The notes beneath the pieces were generated by a model, which saw only the letters and a list, made by a program, of their open reading frames with translations, had not been told where the DNA came from and ran no database searches. A stretch of DNA of 7,077 bases, taken from Acidobacteriota bacterium. Lineage in GTDB: Bacteria > Acidobacteriota > UBA6911 > RPQK01 > JADFOI01. Both the position numbers and the translations under genes were made by a program. Location: NCBI GenBank assembly GCA_027295745.1, contig JAPUKI010000326.1, positions 1 through 7,077 on the forward strand. Direction: 5' to 3'. This document shows positions 6,004 through 7,077 of the stretch, piece by piece (the first letter of the stretch is position 1; every line of letters begins with the position of its first letter).

Positions 6004-6681
6004 ATGAGTGGTTTTATGGAAATGTGGGGACAGATGGGGTTTTTGGCAAAAGCTATAGTGGTTGTCCTTGGCCTGATGTCCATTTGGTCGATTTCAGTGA
6101 TGATTGAGCGCTATCTCAAATTTTCAGCGGCTCGGAAACAGTCCCGTGAGTTTGCGCCTGCTGTCTCAGAGGCTCTGAAAAACGGGAATATCCGTGAGGC
6201 CATTGACCTGGCGGAGCAGCATGACAAGAGCCACTTGGCCAAAGTCGTGGTGGCTGGTCTTCAAGAGTTTCATGCCCATGAGGGTTCGAGTCGAATCCCG
6301 GGTGAGATCATCGAAGCCTCCCGAAGAGCCCTTCAGCGGGCCACTGCGATTGGAATCGAAGAGCTCAAGAAAGGTCTGGGAGGGTTGGCAACCATTGGTG
6401 CCACCGCGCCTTTTGTGGGGTTGCTTGGAACCACGGTAGGGATCATTAACGCATTTCTGGGAATGGCCGCCGGGGAAAATGTTGGATTGGCCGCTGTGGC
6501 CCCAGGAATTGCCGAGGCACTGGTTGCTACGGCGTTCGGACTCTTCGTAGCAATCCCGGCCGTGTGGATGTATAACTACTTCACCGGTAAAATCGAATCC
6601 TATATCGTGGAAATGGACAACTCCTCTTCCGAGTTGATCGATTACTTCCTGAAGCGGAGGGCTGAGAAACATGGAGAGTAG
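6004..6681 (+). CDS. exbB: ExbB/TolQ-family proton channel subunit
   Basis: This subunit forms the pentameric inner-membrane channel around ExbD and powers TonB. The 225-residue product has three membrane helices at about 15-36, 127-150 and 163-190, with a cytoplasmic domain between the first two. The MotA/TolQ/ExbB core is complete: IGATAPFVGLLGTTVGIINAF (131-151, conserved Thr143) and APGIAEALVATAFGLFVAIP (166-185, with Glu171 and Thr176). These line up with E. coli ExbB Thr148, Glu176 and Thr181. ExbB is preferred over TolQ because tonB lies directly upstream and no tol or pal genes are visible, although the two families cannot be fully separated by sequence. An in-frame TAA at 5971-5973 and the GGAGGT at 5994-5999 fix the start. 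Its end overlaps exbD by 11 bases. Confidence 0.93.
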   Translation: MSGFMEMWGQMGFLAKAIVVVLGLMSIWSISVMIERYLKFSAARKQSREFAPAVSEALKNGNIREAIDLAEQHDKSHLAKVVVAGLQEFHAHEGSSRIPGEIIEASRRALQRATAIGIEELKKGLGGLATIGATAPFVGLLGTTVGIINAFLGMAAGENVGLAAVAPGIAEALVATAFGLFVAIPAVWMYNYFTGKIESYIVEMDNSSSELIDYFLKRRAEKHGE

Positions 6682-7077
6682 GGCCGGCGCCCAGGGAGGA
6701 GTCAACTCGGATATCAATGTCACTCCCATGGCCGACGTGATGTTGGTGCTGCTCATCATTTTCATGATCACCGTGCCACTGTTGCAACAAGGGATCTTTG
6801 TCAACAAGCCGAGGGCGAAAAATGCCCAGGAAGCGCCTGGTGTGGATGATGAGGATGCCACCATGGTGACCGTAACTCGCCAGGGGGGTGTGTATATCAA
6901 TCGTGAGGCTGTCCCCCCCAACCTGATTGTTGAAAGGCTGGTGGAGCGAGTCGCGCTCAAGCCCGAGTTGCCGCTCTTTATCAAGGCCGACGTGGCTGTC
7001 CTCTATGGGACCGTTGTCGATATTGTGTCAAAGGCCCGTGAGGCGGGAGTGGAACAAATCGGTTTGATGGTGGATCG
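6671..7077 (+). CDS. exbD: ExbD/TolR-family proton channel subunit, 3' end cut by window
   Basis: ExbD is the plug and proton carrier inside the ExbB pentamer. The frame starts at ATG 6671 inside the end of exbB and is open for 135 codons to the window edge. Since E. coli ExbD has 141 residues, only a few residues are probably missing. It opens with a short cytoplasmic tail, then INVTPMADVMLVLLIIFMI (15-33), in which Asp22 is the essential membrane aspartate (E. coli Asp25). The membrane helix runs to about 37, and a periplasmic domain follows, ending in the typical LFIKADVAVLYGTVVDIVSKAREAG (102-126). GGAGG at 6656-6660 lies ten bases before the ATG, and the 11-base overlap with exbB points to translational coupling and a matched supply of the two subunits. 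No defect is seen in the visible part. Confidence 0.93.
   Translation, partial: MESRAGAQGGVNSDINVTPMADVMLVLLIIFMITVPLLQQGIFVNKPRAKNAQEAPGVDDEDATMVTVTRQGGVYINREAVPPNLIVERLVERVALKPELPLFIKADVAVLYGTVVDIVSKAREAGVEQIGLMVD

Noticed and set aside
6166..6984. Long minus-strand open frame (272 codons) opposite exbB and exbD
   Set aside because: It lies wholly opposite two clear conserved genes and its product shows no family features; it is a shadow of their codon use.

Overview
The window looks like a piece of a bacterial chromosome from a diderm (outer-membrane) organism of moderate GC content. Most of it is ordinary housekeeping sequence on the plus strand. Diderm origin follows from the TonB/ExbB/ExbD set. 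An acidobacterium-like source is my best guess, based on three things: the order tgt-yajC-secD-secF followed by tonB-exbB-exbD, a SecF with a long periplasmic insertion, and a TonB with a GG-x-x-GG glycine-rich spacer. This guess rests on remembered family patterns and not on any search.

Layout from left to right: (1) the 3' part of a beta-propeller (NHL/SMP-30-like) protein, 1-665, running in from upstream; (2) a 68-base gap with a 7-base tandem repeat (692-726) reaching into the ribosome-binding region of the next gene; (3) tgt (734-1849), yajC (1875-2195), secD (2211-3797) and secF (3857-5038), closely spaced and probably one operon; (4) a 161-base gap (5039-5199) with an inverted repeat, a good sigma70-type promoter and a doubtful small open frame; (5) tonB (5200-5940), exbB (6004-6681) and exbD (6671 to the window end, cut just before its expected stop), with a second candidate promoter between tonB and exbB.

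How the genes work together: Tgt inserts the queuosine precursor into tRNA anticodons, and its link to yajC-secDF is one of gene order (as in E. coli), not of mechanism. YajC, SecD and SecF are the accessory part of the Sec translocon and use the proton gradient to pull exported proteins across the inner membrane. TonB, ExbB and ExbD also use the proton gradient, in this case to power outer-membrane transporters. All key catalytic, zinc-binding and proton-path residues I could place are present, so every complete gene looks functional.

I see no mobile element, CRISPR array, RNA gene or defence system. The points most worth a second look are the insertion of roughly 85 residues in SecF with a ComEA-like helix-hairpin-helix look, the palindrome inside the tonB promoter spacer, the small frame that bridges secF and tonB with an ideal ribosome-binding site, and the 14-proline run in TonB.
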